From: Apoderus coryli
Lineage: Eukaryota > Arthropoda > Insecta > Coleoptera > Attelabidae
Assembly (NCBI GenBank): GCA_911728435.2
Contig: OU452200.1
Coordinates: forward strand, 372,001 to 436,000
DNA: 64,000 nt
Reading direction: 5' to 3'
The first letter of the stretch is position 1. Each line of letters starts with the position of its first letter. The notes below the pieces were generated by a model. That model was not told the origin of the DNA, searched no databases, and worked only from the letters and a program-made list of their open reading frames with translations. Positions 45,706 to 56,770 of the stretch are shown here, piece after piece. Made by a program: the position numbers and the translations under genes.

Positions 45706-47139
45706 AACGATTGTATTCAAATTCCCCTCTTAAGCATGAATACAGGATAAGGGTAGAAAATAAAAATGCAATATTTGTGTTTTTCAATATATTCACGTTC
45801 AACACTAACACATTTATCAGATATATCAATAATTAATTTATTTATACCTTCATAAAAAAATTTTGAATAATATTGGGCGTCTCTCAATAACAGAAATACT
45901 TGGCCAATAAGTGTAGCGGAGCTTCTTGTTGATGTAAAATTAAGTGTCTGGCAATAAATCATCACGTAGATGTATCAATAGCGTAATAAAAATTGAAAAG
46001 CGGATTTATAATAGTGCATATCACTAGACTCGCTTCAAGTAGTGAGTGTAATTCAAATATTTAAATTGAGAGGCAAGCAAGTCAGAATAGAAATCAATAC
46101 AGTCGAGTGCCGACTGCCTATCACACCGGCCTAGCCGTGAAAATATGCTATAAAATAGTGAGAAAATTCACTGTGAACTCTAATACAATATCCGTAATTC
46201 ACTTAAATAATGCATTTTGATCCAATTACGATTGACATAAATCTACCTCTGGGGAATTTTATCGTTACCTTTTCGCTCTCCACTCCATTCATTCCTGTTC
46301 TTGTGCAAACTAGGGAAAAACGCGTGAAACGAATTTTAAAATCACTAGGTAGGTAGTAGGCATTATATGCATTGAAAGTATCCCTTATCCATTACATTGG
46401 ATGTTTGCGAATATTTATTACTTTATTGGTATTAAGGATTTATTTCTTTTTATTTTACTCTAACAGGTTGTAAATATTTTTTGCTAAAATCGAGACATAT
46501 CGGTTAAAAAGGGATTCGAATTGAAGTGATGCTGGCTAATTTTGCCTGTATGCGTTTCCTATATATTCACTGAAAAAAAAATCGGGATCGCCTATTTTTT
46601 ATCATTTGAGTTAAATTAATAATAATAAAGAAAAGCCCTCCTTATGCAAAGGCTCACATGCTTCGTAAACCTCAATTCGGTATCCAGTACGATCCCCACG
46701 TTTTTTGCCGAGGCAGTGCTCAACGAAAATCGTATCAAGAAAATCCAATAAGATTGATGAACTTTTTATATAAATCTCTACAAGATGATACCAAATTCAA
46801 AATTTTCAAACCATAATTAATCACCATAACCTGATGGAGAGTATGTCTTCAAAGATTCTAATTTTTTCTATCTTTGTATCCCCCAACTTGAAGAAGACAA
46901 GTTTTTCTGAACCGTAGAGATACAGATGGCCCCCATTGTCCCTTCCACCTCCGACAGTGGCAGGTGTTAGGGGAGTATGGCCGATCATTTACCTCAGACA
47001 TGATCCAAACGCTCATGTGCCCTGAGCAAATGACGATCCACGCAATATTTTCAGATCATTGGATTTCAAAAGTCGATCAGACTCAAGGCTTATTATTTTG
47101 GTTTTCATAATATTTCTACCCTACAATGTGTCCAAGGTT

Positions 47140-47600
47140 AGAGTTTGGAAGAGGAAAAACTTTTTTATTTGTCGATTTAGAAGAAAAAGTCATTCTTTAT
47201 AAAAACGTCTGCTTGTGTCAAAACTACAATTTCAAATGCCAAATTTACGATTACTATACAGGGTATATCAAAAATAACATTTTTAATCATTTTGATTTTT
47301 TTGTTTTTTTTTTAATTTTATGAAAATATTTTCAAAACCGTGATTTATTACACCAATTGTGCAAAAAATACAAATAAACTTTTTTCTCAAATTGGTTAAT
47401 TTCATAGCTACTATTAAAATAATAAAATTAAAAAAACAAGAAAATCAAAATCATTAAAAATATTATTTTTGATATACCCTGTATAGTAATCGTAAATTTG
47501 GTATTTGAATTTGTAGTTTTGACACAAGCAAACGTGTTTATAAAGAATAACTTTTTCTTCTAAATCTACAAATAAAAAAGTTTTTCTTCTTCCAAACTCT
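47140..47600. mobile_element. Foldback element, right copy
   Basis: Duplicate of 38491-38951. Confidence 0.7.
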
Positions 47601-47629
47601 ATCCAAAAATAGTCGAAAAAATTCTGAAG

Positions 47630-48325
47630 GTGAGACTCGTTAATTTTCTAAGAAAGAATTTAATTTTATCGGAGAAACAATTTGGGTTTACGGAAGGAAA
47701 AAGTACGTCGGACGCTATAGCGTTTCTTGTCCGAAGAATTTATGAAGCATTGGATGAGAGTAAGCCTTGTGCAACAGTTTTCATCGACCTGGCCAAGGCT
47801 TTCGACACAGTGTGTCACAATAAATTGACGGAGAAATTATTTAATGTCTGTATTAGGGGGCTCGCACTACAGTTATTCAAATCCTACCTAACAAACAGAA
47901 ATCAGATGGTCAAATTAAATAAAGTCTATAGTAGCTCCAAAAGAGTGTCCTTTGGAATTCCACAGGGGACAGTGATTGGTCCGATATTATTCCTCATTTA
48001 TATAAATGGTCTATTGCAATTGGATTATACTGGAGATGTATTTTCCTTCGCCGATGATACTGCATTGTTTGTAGAAGGGACAAATTGGGAGGAAGTCGAG
48101 GGCAGAATGAAGGACGGTCTGCGACAAATTTGTCATTGGTTTGATAAAAACTTGCTTACAATTCACTTGGACAAAACGACGTACGTAAATTTCACAAACC
48201 ATAAAACCAAAGTCCCACCAAACAGTAAGATTACAATTGACCTGCCACAAAGAAATCGCTCTTGGGAAATTCAACGAAAAGATTGCGCTAAATATTTGGG
48301 CGTAATGGTGGACAGTCATATGATC
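47630..48325 (+). pseudogene. Truncated LINE RT, right copy
   Basis: Duplicate of 38981-39676, with the same product. Confidence 0.8.
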
Positions 48326-48777
48326 TACAAATATCGGCCTGCATTTAAGCACAATAGGATACACAACAGTAGACACATGTAAACACGTATCATCTACATG
48401 TACATAGTAATGCATATCCCATACCATGCAGAGGCCGAACAAACTCAATGTATAGCAGTAAAACCAGTCGTATAAATATAAATAAATATAAATAAAAATA
48501 GTATGAACACAAAACGCTAGCAGGAGACCATTTTATCCTTCTGCCAGCATCTCCCAAATATTTGGGTTTCAGCAATGCTCGGACGGTGGTCTCCAAGCGT
48601 TCTGCCGTCGATGTTTAATGCCAAATAATGAAAAATTAAATATATACATTCAGTTTGTTTGGCCTCTGCATGGTATAGGATATGCATTACTATGTACATG
48701 TAGATGATACGTGTTTACATGTGTCTACTGTTGTGTATCCTATTGTGCTTCAATGCAGGCCGATATTTGTAGATGGG
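48326..48777. repeat. Inverted-repeat element, right copy
   Basis: Duplicate of 39677-40128. Confidence 0.8.
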
Positions 48778-48787
48778 CAATGACTAT

Positions 48788-48835
48788 GGTACTCTGACGA
48801 GCTCATTACAAGAGCGAAACAAATTCGTCAGTATC
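48788..48835 (+). ncRNA. Hammerhead ribozyme motif, right copy
   Basis: Duplicate of 40139-40186, with all conserved positions kept and the GTC triplet ending at 48829. Confidence 0.75.
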
Positions 48836-50163
48836 TGTCGACCCATGCCTCGGTCTGGTTCTATTGAATTAGATTGGGGCCCTGCTAAATTAAACAAAAT
48901 TCCTTGTGTAGGTAAAACCAACATTTAAGTCCGCTGTGCCACAAAATTATTTTCATTTATTATATTTACGGACATGAAATCCTTTTAATTGTAATAATGT
49001 TTTCGCAATACTGAAGATACACTACATAATATATAAAACTGTCTGTAGTAGGCAGACCAGGTCAAACAAAATCTCTTTTCCACGATATGTTGGCTTCACC
49101 TAAACGAATTTTATCGATATCTAGCTTGCATACCACCTGCCCATTATTTGGCAGCTCTACCTATGCCTGAAAGCACAACAGAAAGAGCTTAAAACCAAAT
49201 TAATATAATATGGGATGCTGCCAGTATTTATAAATGTATTATAGTGGACTTTAAGTGCTCTAATACGCGTTTTGTAAAATAAATTCCGCTCCAGCAATTC
49301 AAATATTTTGAATTTTGATATGATGTGGATAATTTTAAGCATTCGAGTTATTTTAGGCAACAGATTTTCTGACTGATTATACATTATTACCTACAGGGTA
49401 TTTATCTCTCTCCTGTAAAATAAAATTAACAAAGGTACACGATACAACAAATAGGTTGTTCCTGCAAATGATACTGCCACTGATCTCCTTGCCGACGATT
49501 CAGCGGAGCTCAGGTGAATCGCAGTAGTAGTACCCAGCGTCATCGTCCGGTCTAATAAACTAGAACCACTCCCTCAACGACTCGCCAAGCACTGCCCCCC
49601 AGCTGTCGAAGACCCAGTAGCACCCATCTATTTGCAAGCCGATCAAAAAGGAGAATGAACAAGGGCTAGCAGACTACCAACTAAACAAAAACGAACTAAA
49701 ACGGAAATATGACAACAAACACAAAAAGGTAAGTCATAACGACTTGAAATGCATAACGCCTATCAAGATGTTCAGATAGTTAACTTTTAACGTTAGCAAT
49801 ATTGTTACAGATTCGATGTTAGACTGCAACTACTGGTCATGATCATTCCTAGATCAGATACCATTTAAAAGACCCAAACAACTAAGAACAACCGAGGGCA
49901 TAGTCAAGGACAATCTCACAACGTATTCACAATCATGCATAGAATTGCTTGGCATGTTTCAGGGACCGAAGCAGACAACTTTGGAGAGGAAGACCTAGGG
50001 TTTAAGTGAGTTGGGGCTTATAATAAATAAATAAATAAATAAATGCTTTATTGCCCAACAGATAAACAATCCCTTTAAAGGACAAATACATTAAAAATAT
50101 ACATATATATATATATATATACAATACAAAAATAAAAAGAAATAATACGAGTATATCTGAAAA

Positions 50164-52968
50164 TTATTGTTCGAAAAATTCATCAAAAACCAACTTAATT
50201 CTAACAAAATTATCGAAAAACATGTCGCAATAATGACATATTTTATTAAAGTTGCTGGTCATCATATAAATAGGTGACCTTAAGAGAGCGTTGGTCCTAG
50301 CACGCACACATTTAAATAAATAATTCTGTCTACCACAAAGACGAGGAACATTGAAATTTAATTTCGAAATCAAATAAGGACTATCTATCTTGCCATGAAG
50401 AAGGTTATATAAGAAAGCCAAGGACGACACAAGACGACGATGCTCCAGACTCTGCATCGAAAAACGCGATAAAAGCAGACTATGATCATATCCCCGAACG
50501 GGGTAAACACCATCCTGTCTCCAAACCAGATACTTTAGGAATCTCCTCTGGACCCTTTCCACTGCCTGTTTATGAACCGAGTAAAATGGACTCCAAATTA
50601 TGGACCCATACTCCAGTTTCGATCGTACATATGCACAATAAAGGGCCGTAAGTGTATTTATGTCCGTGAATCCCTTACAGTTCCGAACCAAAAATCCGTA
50701 CATGCGACCGGCCTCCTCAACCTTCCCACGAACGTGATTAACAAACGTAAGCTGTGAATCGAACACAATACCAAGGTCCTTGATGGTCTCCAACGAGGAC
50801 AGCGGAAAACCATTGATCTCATAAGAAAATCCAGTACTGTCCCCTTTTCTCGAATATGAAACAGACTTACACTTTGCTATGTTCAATGCAAGCTTATTTC
50901 TCTCACACCAGTCACTCAACCTGTCAATATCATTTTGCAATGCATAACAGTCCGCCAAAGAATTTATTGAGTGAAAAATTTTAAGGTCGTCAGCAAATAA
51001 GAGACTGCTTGTCCCAACAGCCGAAACCAGATCATTAATAAAAAGGACGAATAATAAAGGACCCAAATTAGAGCCCTGCGGAACCCCAGAAGTCGTAAAA
51101 TATATAGTAGATTTATGTCCATTAAAATATACAAATTGACATCTGTCACTCAAGTAGGATAAAATAAGTAAAATGAGCTTTTTCGAAAACCCAAACTGAT
51201 TTAACTTTTGCATCAACACACCATGATCCATTCTGTCGAACGCCTTCGAGAAATCTGTGTATATAACATCAATTTGTCCACCAAAGTCTAAAGTTTCAGA
51301 TATTTCCTGTGTCATATGAGCAAGATTTGTGACAGTGGACCTATGATTCATGAAACCATGTTGATGTATAGAAATCTCGTTACACACACAATTATAAATA
51401 CGTTTGTATATTATTGACTCAAAAAGTTTAGAAAAATTCGACAGAATAGACACGGGGCGGTAGTTGGTAATCTGGGATTTGTCACCAGCTTTAAATACTG
51501 GTACAACTTTTGCTTGTTTCCAAAACACAGGGTACTTTTGCGAACTTAAAATTAAATTAAAAATTATCTCCAGTGGCTCCGCAAAAGCACCAATACAATC
51601 CCTAACAATAAATGATGGTACTAAGTCCGGTCCAGCTGTTAGCCCAGCCTTAATCTTTCCGCGACTGTCAAAAATATCATCCCTCGTTATGCATTCGATG
51701 TCTATAAAATTATTAACCAAAGAGACGTCAATGTCCTCTACAGATGCAGAAGTGGATGGCAGAAACACACTCTCGAAAAAGTCACTAAAACCAGCCAAAA
51801 TTGCCGCAGGCTGGTCACACGTAACCTCACCGTATTTCATCACATTAGGAATTCGAGACGATCTATTGCGTTGATTAAAAAAAGACCAGAATTTTTTTGG
51901 ATCAGATTGCAAATCATTTTGAATAGTTGAAATATACGTTTTATATAAATACTTAATATCAGACTTAATTAATTTTCTCAACCTAGCGTATTCGATGTAA
52001 TAACCATGATCCTGTGTTTTCTTATACTTCCTTAAACAATTCTCTTTTCGTTTAATATTAGAAATTATATCAGATGTAAACCAGGTAGGAAACGATCGCG
52101 CATGATGCTGAAATCTAGGTACATACAGGTCAAACAGTGAATATAATTTCTCATAGAAGCCTTCCACCGCGACATCAACCTCTTGGCACTGTCTCAAGTG
52201 CGACCAATCCGCTGCGAGTATAGAGTCATACAACAAGACATAATTAGCTTTTTTAAAATTATAAGATTTTGATGTAGGATTTAATGGAAAATTTGTATGT
52301 GCCTCGGAGACAGGAATATGCAATTTAACATACAAGGCCGGGTGATGCCTATCCTCAAAAACAAAAGGTGTGTCGTAGCGTGAGACCTCACACTCAATAT
52401 TAGATAATACCAGATCTAAAAGTCTGTTATTACAATTGACAATATTATTAAATTGCTTAAAATTAAAAAACGATCCAAAATTTTCGATACACATAACACG
52501 TCTGTCATTATTATTACCATTGGCATATGTAGGTATGTTAAAGTCACCAAAAACTATAACCATCTTATCAAATAGTTGTTCAAAATGTTCCAGACATTCA
52601 AAAAACTGTTCTAATAATTCAAACGTTAGTGATGGTGGTAGATATAGTGCCATGATATAAAATGAAAAATATTTGATTGTACATTTTAATAGCAAACAGT
52701 CAATCATCCTAAATTGTTGATGTAAAGAACCAATGTCAATAGATTCTACTTTCATAGAATTTTTTACGGCTACTAATACACCACCACCCGTAGACAAGCC
52801 AGTGCTTACAAAATCGCGATCCCTGCGGTAAACAAAATAATCGTCGGTAAAAACTTCACTGTTACTTACGCTAGAGTTCAGCCACGTTTCAGTCAGCACT
52901 ATTACATCGTTCTCACAATCAGCAACAGAACCATAAAAAGTGTCCAATTTTGTGTTCAAGCCTCTCAC
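50164..52968 (-). CDS. LINE ORF2: endonuclease-reverse transcriptase
   Basis: Makes the element's nick and copies its RNA at the target. At least 934 residues. Numbering from the GTG codon at 52968: endonuclease 1-220 with TETWL (25-29, catalytic Glu), GDFNIP (141-146) and DRHHP (206-210, in place of the usual SDH). The RT lies around residues 490-760 with NYRPVSILSNFSKLFE, IYTDFSKAFDRMDH (motif A), SGVPQGSNLGPLLF (motif B) and LLFADDLKIF (motif C), followed by the thumb and C-terminal region. The conserved start of the endonuclease (QNVRGLNTK) lies upstream of and across this GTG, so the frame must begin earlier: it is open to a TAA near 53041 and contains no ATG. It overlaps the end of ORF1 in another frame, suggesting reinitiation or frameshifting. 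Confidence 0.9.
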   Translation of the reverse strand: MRGLNTKLDTFYGSVADCENDVIVLTETWLNSSVSNSEVFTDDYFVYRRDRDFVSTGLSTGGGVLVAVKNSMKVESIDIGSLHQQFRMIDCLLLKCTIKYFSFYIMALYLPPSLTFELLEQFFECLEHFEQLFDKMVIVFGDFNIPTYANGNNNDRRVMCIENFGSFFNFKQFNNIVNCNNRLLDLVLSNIECEVSRYDTPFVFEDRHHPALYVKLHIPVSEAHTNFPLNPTSKSYNFKKANYVLLYDSILAADWSHLRQCQEVDVAVEGFYEKLYSLFDLYVPRFQHHARSFPTWFTSDIISNIKRKENCLRKYKKTQDHGYYIEYARLRKLIKSDIKYLYKTYISTIQNDLQSDPKKFWSFFNQRNRSSRIPNVMKYGEVTCDQPAAILAGFSDFFESVFLPSTSASVEDIDVSLVNNFIDIECITRDDIFDSRGKIKAGLTAGPDLVPSFIVRDCIGAFAEPLEIIFNLILSSQKYPVFWKQAKVVPVFKAGDKSQITNYRPVSILSNFSKLFESIIYKRIYNCVCNEISIHQHGFMNHRSTVTNLAHMTQEISETLDFGGQIDVIYTDFSKAFDRMDHGVLMQKLNQFGFSKKLILLILSYLSDRCQFVYFNGHKSTIYFTTSGVPQGSNLGPLLFVLFINDLVSAVGTSSLLFADDLKIFHSINSLADCYALQNDIDRLSDWCERNKLALNIAKCKSVSYSRKGDSTGFSYEINGFPLSSLETIKDLGIVFDSQLTFVNHVRGKVEEAGRMYGFLVRNCKGFTDINTLTALYCAYVRSKLEYGSIIWSPFYSVHKQAVERVQRRFLKYLVWRQDGVYPVRGYDHSLLLSRFSMQSLEHRRLVSSLAFLYNLLHGKIDSPYLISKLNFNVPRLCGRQNYLFKCVRARTNALLRSPIYMMTSNFNKICHYCDMFFDNFVRIKLVFDEFFEQ

Positions 52969-52994
52969 ATTTTGATAAGCACAATGTAGAAATT

Positions 52995-53933
52995 TTAAAC
53001 TGTTGGGCGTTGGCGGTTTAAAACCAGAGACACAATTTTGGGCTTACCACTGAAGTATCTAATTTTTAAGTTGCTCTCACCTCGTGCAGTTCTCTCGCCA
53101 AGTTCCTGTTTCAGTTTGCGATACTCCTCTGCCTGATTCTTCGTACGATCAGGAGCAACAATAACCCTCCCAAACGTTACATCACTTCTAATTTTGCGCC
53201 ATCCACGTATAACAACATTGGCGTCAGCAGCAGAAGACAAAATGACTTTCAACGGGCGGGGCCCAGCACCAACTACGCGGCCCACTCGTAGTGTTTTTAC
53301 ACAGGTAACAGCGTCAGATGAACCGGAAGACACCAAACCAATCATATCATTCACCACCACAGAGTCATGCTGTTTTCTTTCATCCAAGTCGTGAGATTCA
53401 GATTCAGCAAGACCAAATACCATTATGTTTTGCTGTCTCTTTTGACGTTCATCTATTTCTTTAACAACATCATTAAAGCTCGCAATTGGCAAATCCCTGG
53501 CCTTATTTTCCACGCCATCAACCTGCGTCCGGAGTTTATCTAATTTGGAATGCAATAAACGATTCTCTTCCTTCAAGCTGACATTTTCGGCCACCAGCAT
53601 GTCCAGCTTCTCTTGAATAGCATTATAACGCATATCCAATTCATGGCGAAATGGTGAAAAATACTTGTTAAACAATGCCTCTATCTTTTTTAAGTCAATT
53701 GAATCACCTTCCTCTGGCATGGTCAAATCATCATCCACACCCATAACAGAGGAATTAGCAGAGCAAATATGGCAATGCCATCGCTGTTTATTCTTTTTGA
53801 TATTTAGTTCAACTCGTGAGAACTCCTCGTTCGAAAGACCACAACATTTCTTATGAAGCCAATCGTGGCACGTAGAACATTTTATTGATGGGGAATTTCT
53901 CTGAATAGCGGAATTACACACTTTGCACAACAT
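52995..53933 (-). CDS. LINE ORF1: PHD finger, coiled coil, RNA-binding domain
   Basis: Predicted RNA-binding chaperone of the CR1-like element, 312 residues. Residues 3-57 hold a PHD finger: C3, C6, C19, C22, H27, C30, C54, C57, with the usual Trp (W52) two before the last pair. Residues ~85-150 form a charged heptad region ending in KLDKLRTQVDGVENKARD, likely a coiled coil. Residues ~165-305 resemble the RRM-like/C-terminal domain of LINE ORF1p (NIMVFGLAESES, later RPLKVILSSAADA). The ATG at 53931-53933 is the natural start, directly before the zinc finger. ORF1 ends at 52995 and overlaps the open part of ORF2. Confidence 0.9.
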   Translation of the reverse strand: MLCKVCNSAIQRNSPSIKCSTCHDWLHKKCCGLSNEEFSRVELNIKKNKQRWHCHICSANSSVMGVDDDLTMPEEGDSIDLKKIEALFNKYFSPFRHELDMRYNAIQEKLDMLVAENVSLKEENRLLHSKLDKLRTQVDGVENKARDLPIASFNDVVKEIDERQKRQQNIMVFGLAESESHDLDERKQHDSVVVNDMIGLVSSGSSDAVTCVKTLRVGRVVGAGPRPLKVILSSAADANVVIRGWRKIRSDVTFGRVIVAPDRTKNQAEEYRKLKQELGERTARGESNLKIRYFSGKPKIVSLVLNRQRPTV

Positions 53934-56055
53934 TTAAATTCGCCAAACCGGTCCTGTTTCAGTACGTGAAAATATAAGTAAAAATCAAAATTCACTTTAT
54001 CACACAGGTACCTATATCACAAAAAGCGTGCACCTAGATACGATTTTCTGTTAGTGTTTTTAAAATAAATAAATTAACTTGAGAATGAATTCAGCAATTA
54101 CTCAATCCAGGTATCTGCACTACAAAATGTGATATTACCACATTAAACTACACAATTTACTCTACACTGTGATATAATTTTCCAATTAAATTGACGCTTA
54201 TAAACGAACGAAAAATTAAGTATTGTGGAGACCGATTCGATGCGTGCGACTTCAATTAATTATAATGATATAATAATAATGAAGCTACAATATGTTCCAC
54301 ATATGGTGAATAAAATTTAGAGCTAACCAAGAGAAAATTGAGTGTTTTATTATGCTAAACAAAAAGAAAGAAGTTAGTCTGATGGTAGGTATTTAATTAA
54401 GTGACTATAAGACGTGTTATAAGTTAGCGATTACTGTCTATTATAACAATTGTAACATCGGGTTATATTTAACCGTTACAATATCAAGGAAGCTTTACTC
54501 CTGGATATCTGTGATATTTGGTTTTGTCTACACAAAATTACTGTTACATTTACTAGTAATGGGACCTGTGTTTCGAGGAGAAAGATTTTCTGTTCAAGTG
54601 GTGCAACTCGAGAATAATAATTGGTCCCTATATCAATCCCATCATATCCGTTCTGTCGCCTACATTGCTACATATTTGTACACACAGGTTAGGTATATTA
54701 TGTAGGGACTCTATGTACACGTCTAAATGGATTGGACTCCATTTCATATGGAGTGTAATAAAGTGCAACGTGTTTTTGAGCAAGTTAATTACTTTTTCAG
54801 TTGTTTTTTTTTTTATTATTTTTTGGAAACTTTGGAATTTATACTAACTATAACTGAAATCTCTTGTAGATTGAAAAAATAAATAGACAACAGTTTGCAT
54901 GTTACTCTACATCAGAGTGTATGGTTTTGATAGTTGTTAGAAAATATTAATTAGTCTGTTTTATAAAATGATTTTTGATTTTAATGTTTTGGAAAATAAG
55001 TTTAGACAGACTAAATGTATAACAGTAGCGACTCGTGAATTCGGACCAAATAAATCAGGACTGGCCAAAGATAATCGAAAGTTCGAATGGATAATAGTAA
55101 TTTCTAACTTGTTTTTGGTATCAACATTGCTAAAAAACTGGCAAATGATAATTCAGTCAGTTGAAGATCAGTCAAGTCCGCGAAAGAACAACGTGCCATG
55201 ATTAGAGTTTAAGTAAGAGAAGATGTTAAAGGGATTCATGCAAGGATGCCAAAAGTAAAATGGGTACAAGTAATTATTGTTTAAACCGTTTGAAAATTTA
55301 CAAATATCCGTGATGAGCAGCGAACACGAGGACTGGACGAAATTGGAACTTCCTGCTAGGACTATTGCATCGACAAGATCATCCACAAACAACAGACGCA
55401 AAAGTGTTGAAGTAATGAATACGGCAATGCAATAGAAAACTGGGCTGGGAGATTCTTCTTCACGCCCTTGTAATGAGATTAGGGTTTGGGGTACGAGTTT
55501 GCCTTCTCTGGAAGGCAACCCTCGTACAAACAATAAATGAACGAAAAATAATGTGTACATATTATCAACATCATTATTTTTCAAATAATAATAATAATGA
55601 CTGTCTGAAAATCGGAACATCTAATCACCCCGTATGATGGCTACCACAAAAGCACCAGAGGTAAATCCAAAAGCTAACCGACTGTAACATTGATGCTGTA
55701 AATTATTTAGCGTTAAAGTAACGATTTATTTTAATACAGGATAACAATAATAATTATTCTATCAACATTGATAATTATGTTGGTAGTAATCACTATTATT
55801 GCTATGCAAAGGGTTTGTTTGGTTTATTGCCTAATATAGCGAAAACAGTATCTCAATATGCTTTATTTTGTGCACTATGAACGAGTAGCTACAAATAGAG
55901 TAGAGAATTTTGCCGACTCAAAGTGGTGTCTAAGATTATTGAACATTTAAGGCAATTTTTATATTTTATAATTTTCAATTTTTACGACCTCTATTATTGT
56001 TATAGTGAGAAAATAATGGATTTTAGGTCTTTTGTAAAAGAAACTAATGTATTTT
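53934..56055. other. No supportable gene
   Basis: Includes the LINE 5' UTR (right part of the duplicated context) and AT-rich spacer. Open frames at 54511-54847, 54968-55201 and 55168-55620 show no family motif. Confidence 0.4.
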
Positions 56056-56098
56056 AAGCCAACGTTTCGACAATCTTTATTGTGATCCTCAGGGCACA
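56056..56098 (-). ncRNA. Hammerhead ribozyme motif downstream of a PLE relic
   Basis: Minus strand: stem I GCC (56095-56093), core CTGAGGA (fits CUGANGA), stem II ACAAT/ATTGT with loop AAAG, core GAA, self-complementary ACGT as stem III, cleavage nucleotide T, then GGC pairing with GCC. It lies about 200 bp beyond the stop of the PLE frame and in the same orientation. One to two unpaired bases lie between core and stem II. Confidence 0.5.
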
Positions 56099-56308
56099 AC
56101 TGAAAAAGACCTAAAACTCATTATTTTCTCACTATATTTATATTTTATATATAAATATTTATATTTATTATTCTTGAACCTTGATCTTCAATTTCTTTTT
56201 TTTTTTCATTTTCTTGGAATGAGGTTCACAAATTTAAAAAAAGAATATTTATTTTTTGATACATAGAAAACGAAGAGTCCTCAGCAATTTTTGTTATTAT
56301 TTATAGTT

Positions 56309-56770
56309 TTATATGATGTTATTATAGATCTGACTTAGGAATTGAATGTCTGTTCTGTCATTGATACTATGTTCATTCTTTTTTATGTGAATCATCTCCA
56401 GCATTTCCCTCTTTTTGTTATGTGCCTCCTTTACTAAAATTGAAGTGGCCTCAAAATCAAATTCATCGTTATAAGATTCAATGTGTTTTTTAAGAGCTGT
56501 TTTACCGGTGTTGGGATTCCTATGATTTGCAAGACGCTTCTCGAGATATTGTTTTGTTTGGCCAATGTATACTGCTTCGCAACCCTTACAAGGTATTTCA
56601 TACACAACATGGGTATTTTAAATTTTTGGGGTTTTAGATTTTAGTTTAGTGTATACGTACTTTTGATTTTAGAGTATTATTATTTTTGTGGCAGACAGTG
56701 ATGTTATGTTTTTTTAATTTATTTTTTAAACTTTCTGATAATTCTTTAACATAAGGGAGCGACACATAAT
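56309..56770 (-). pseudogene. PLE C-terminus with GIY-YIG endonuclease
   Basis: Minus strand 56770-56620 gives LPYVKELSESLKNKL and a basic linker with stops. 56605-56309 is open and encodes VYEIPCKGCEAVYIGQTKQY with LEKRLANH (the YIG half of GIY-YIG, its Arg and the following region), then TALKKHIESYNDEFD. This is the endonuclease end of a Penelope-like protein, different in sequence from the 26829-28307 copy. No RT is found upstream, so it is 5'-truncated and inactive. Confidence 0.75.

Larger units (their letters stand above)
44489..53137. repeat. Right copy of the 8649-bp direct tandem duplication
   Basis: Repeats 35840-44488 at +8649. After 53137 the right copy continues into intact ORF1, so the right side is the ancestral LINE context and the left LINE is the derived, truncated one. 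Shared sequence at the breakpoint is at most about one base. Confidence 0.9.
50022..53933 (-). mobile_element. CR1-like LINE, apparently intact (ORF1 + ORF2)
   Basis: Full two-ORF element on the minus strand: ORF1 53933-52995, ORF2 from about 53000 to 50164, then a short 3' UTR with TGTTGGGCAATAAAGC and an ATTT-repeat tail (50022-50043). A tail of short tandem repeats rather than poly(A), and a PHD-finger ORF1, point to the CR1/L2 group. The 5' UTR probably extends beyond 53933 but its start cannot be placed. No frameshift or stop interrupts either ORF, so this may be a source copy. Confidence 0.85.

Noticed and set aside
54968..55620. Overlapping open frames on both strands
   Set aside because: No family motif, no splice structure, and the two frames overlap near 55168-55201.
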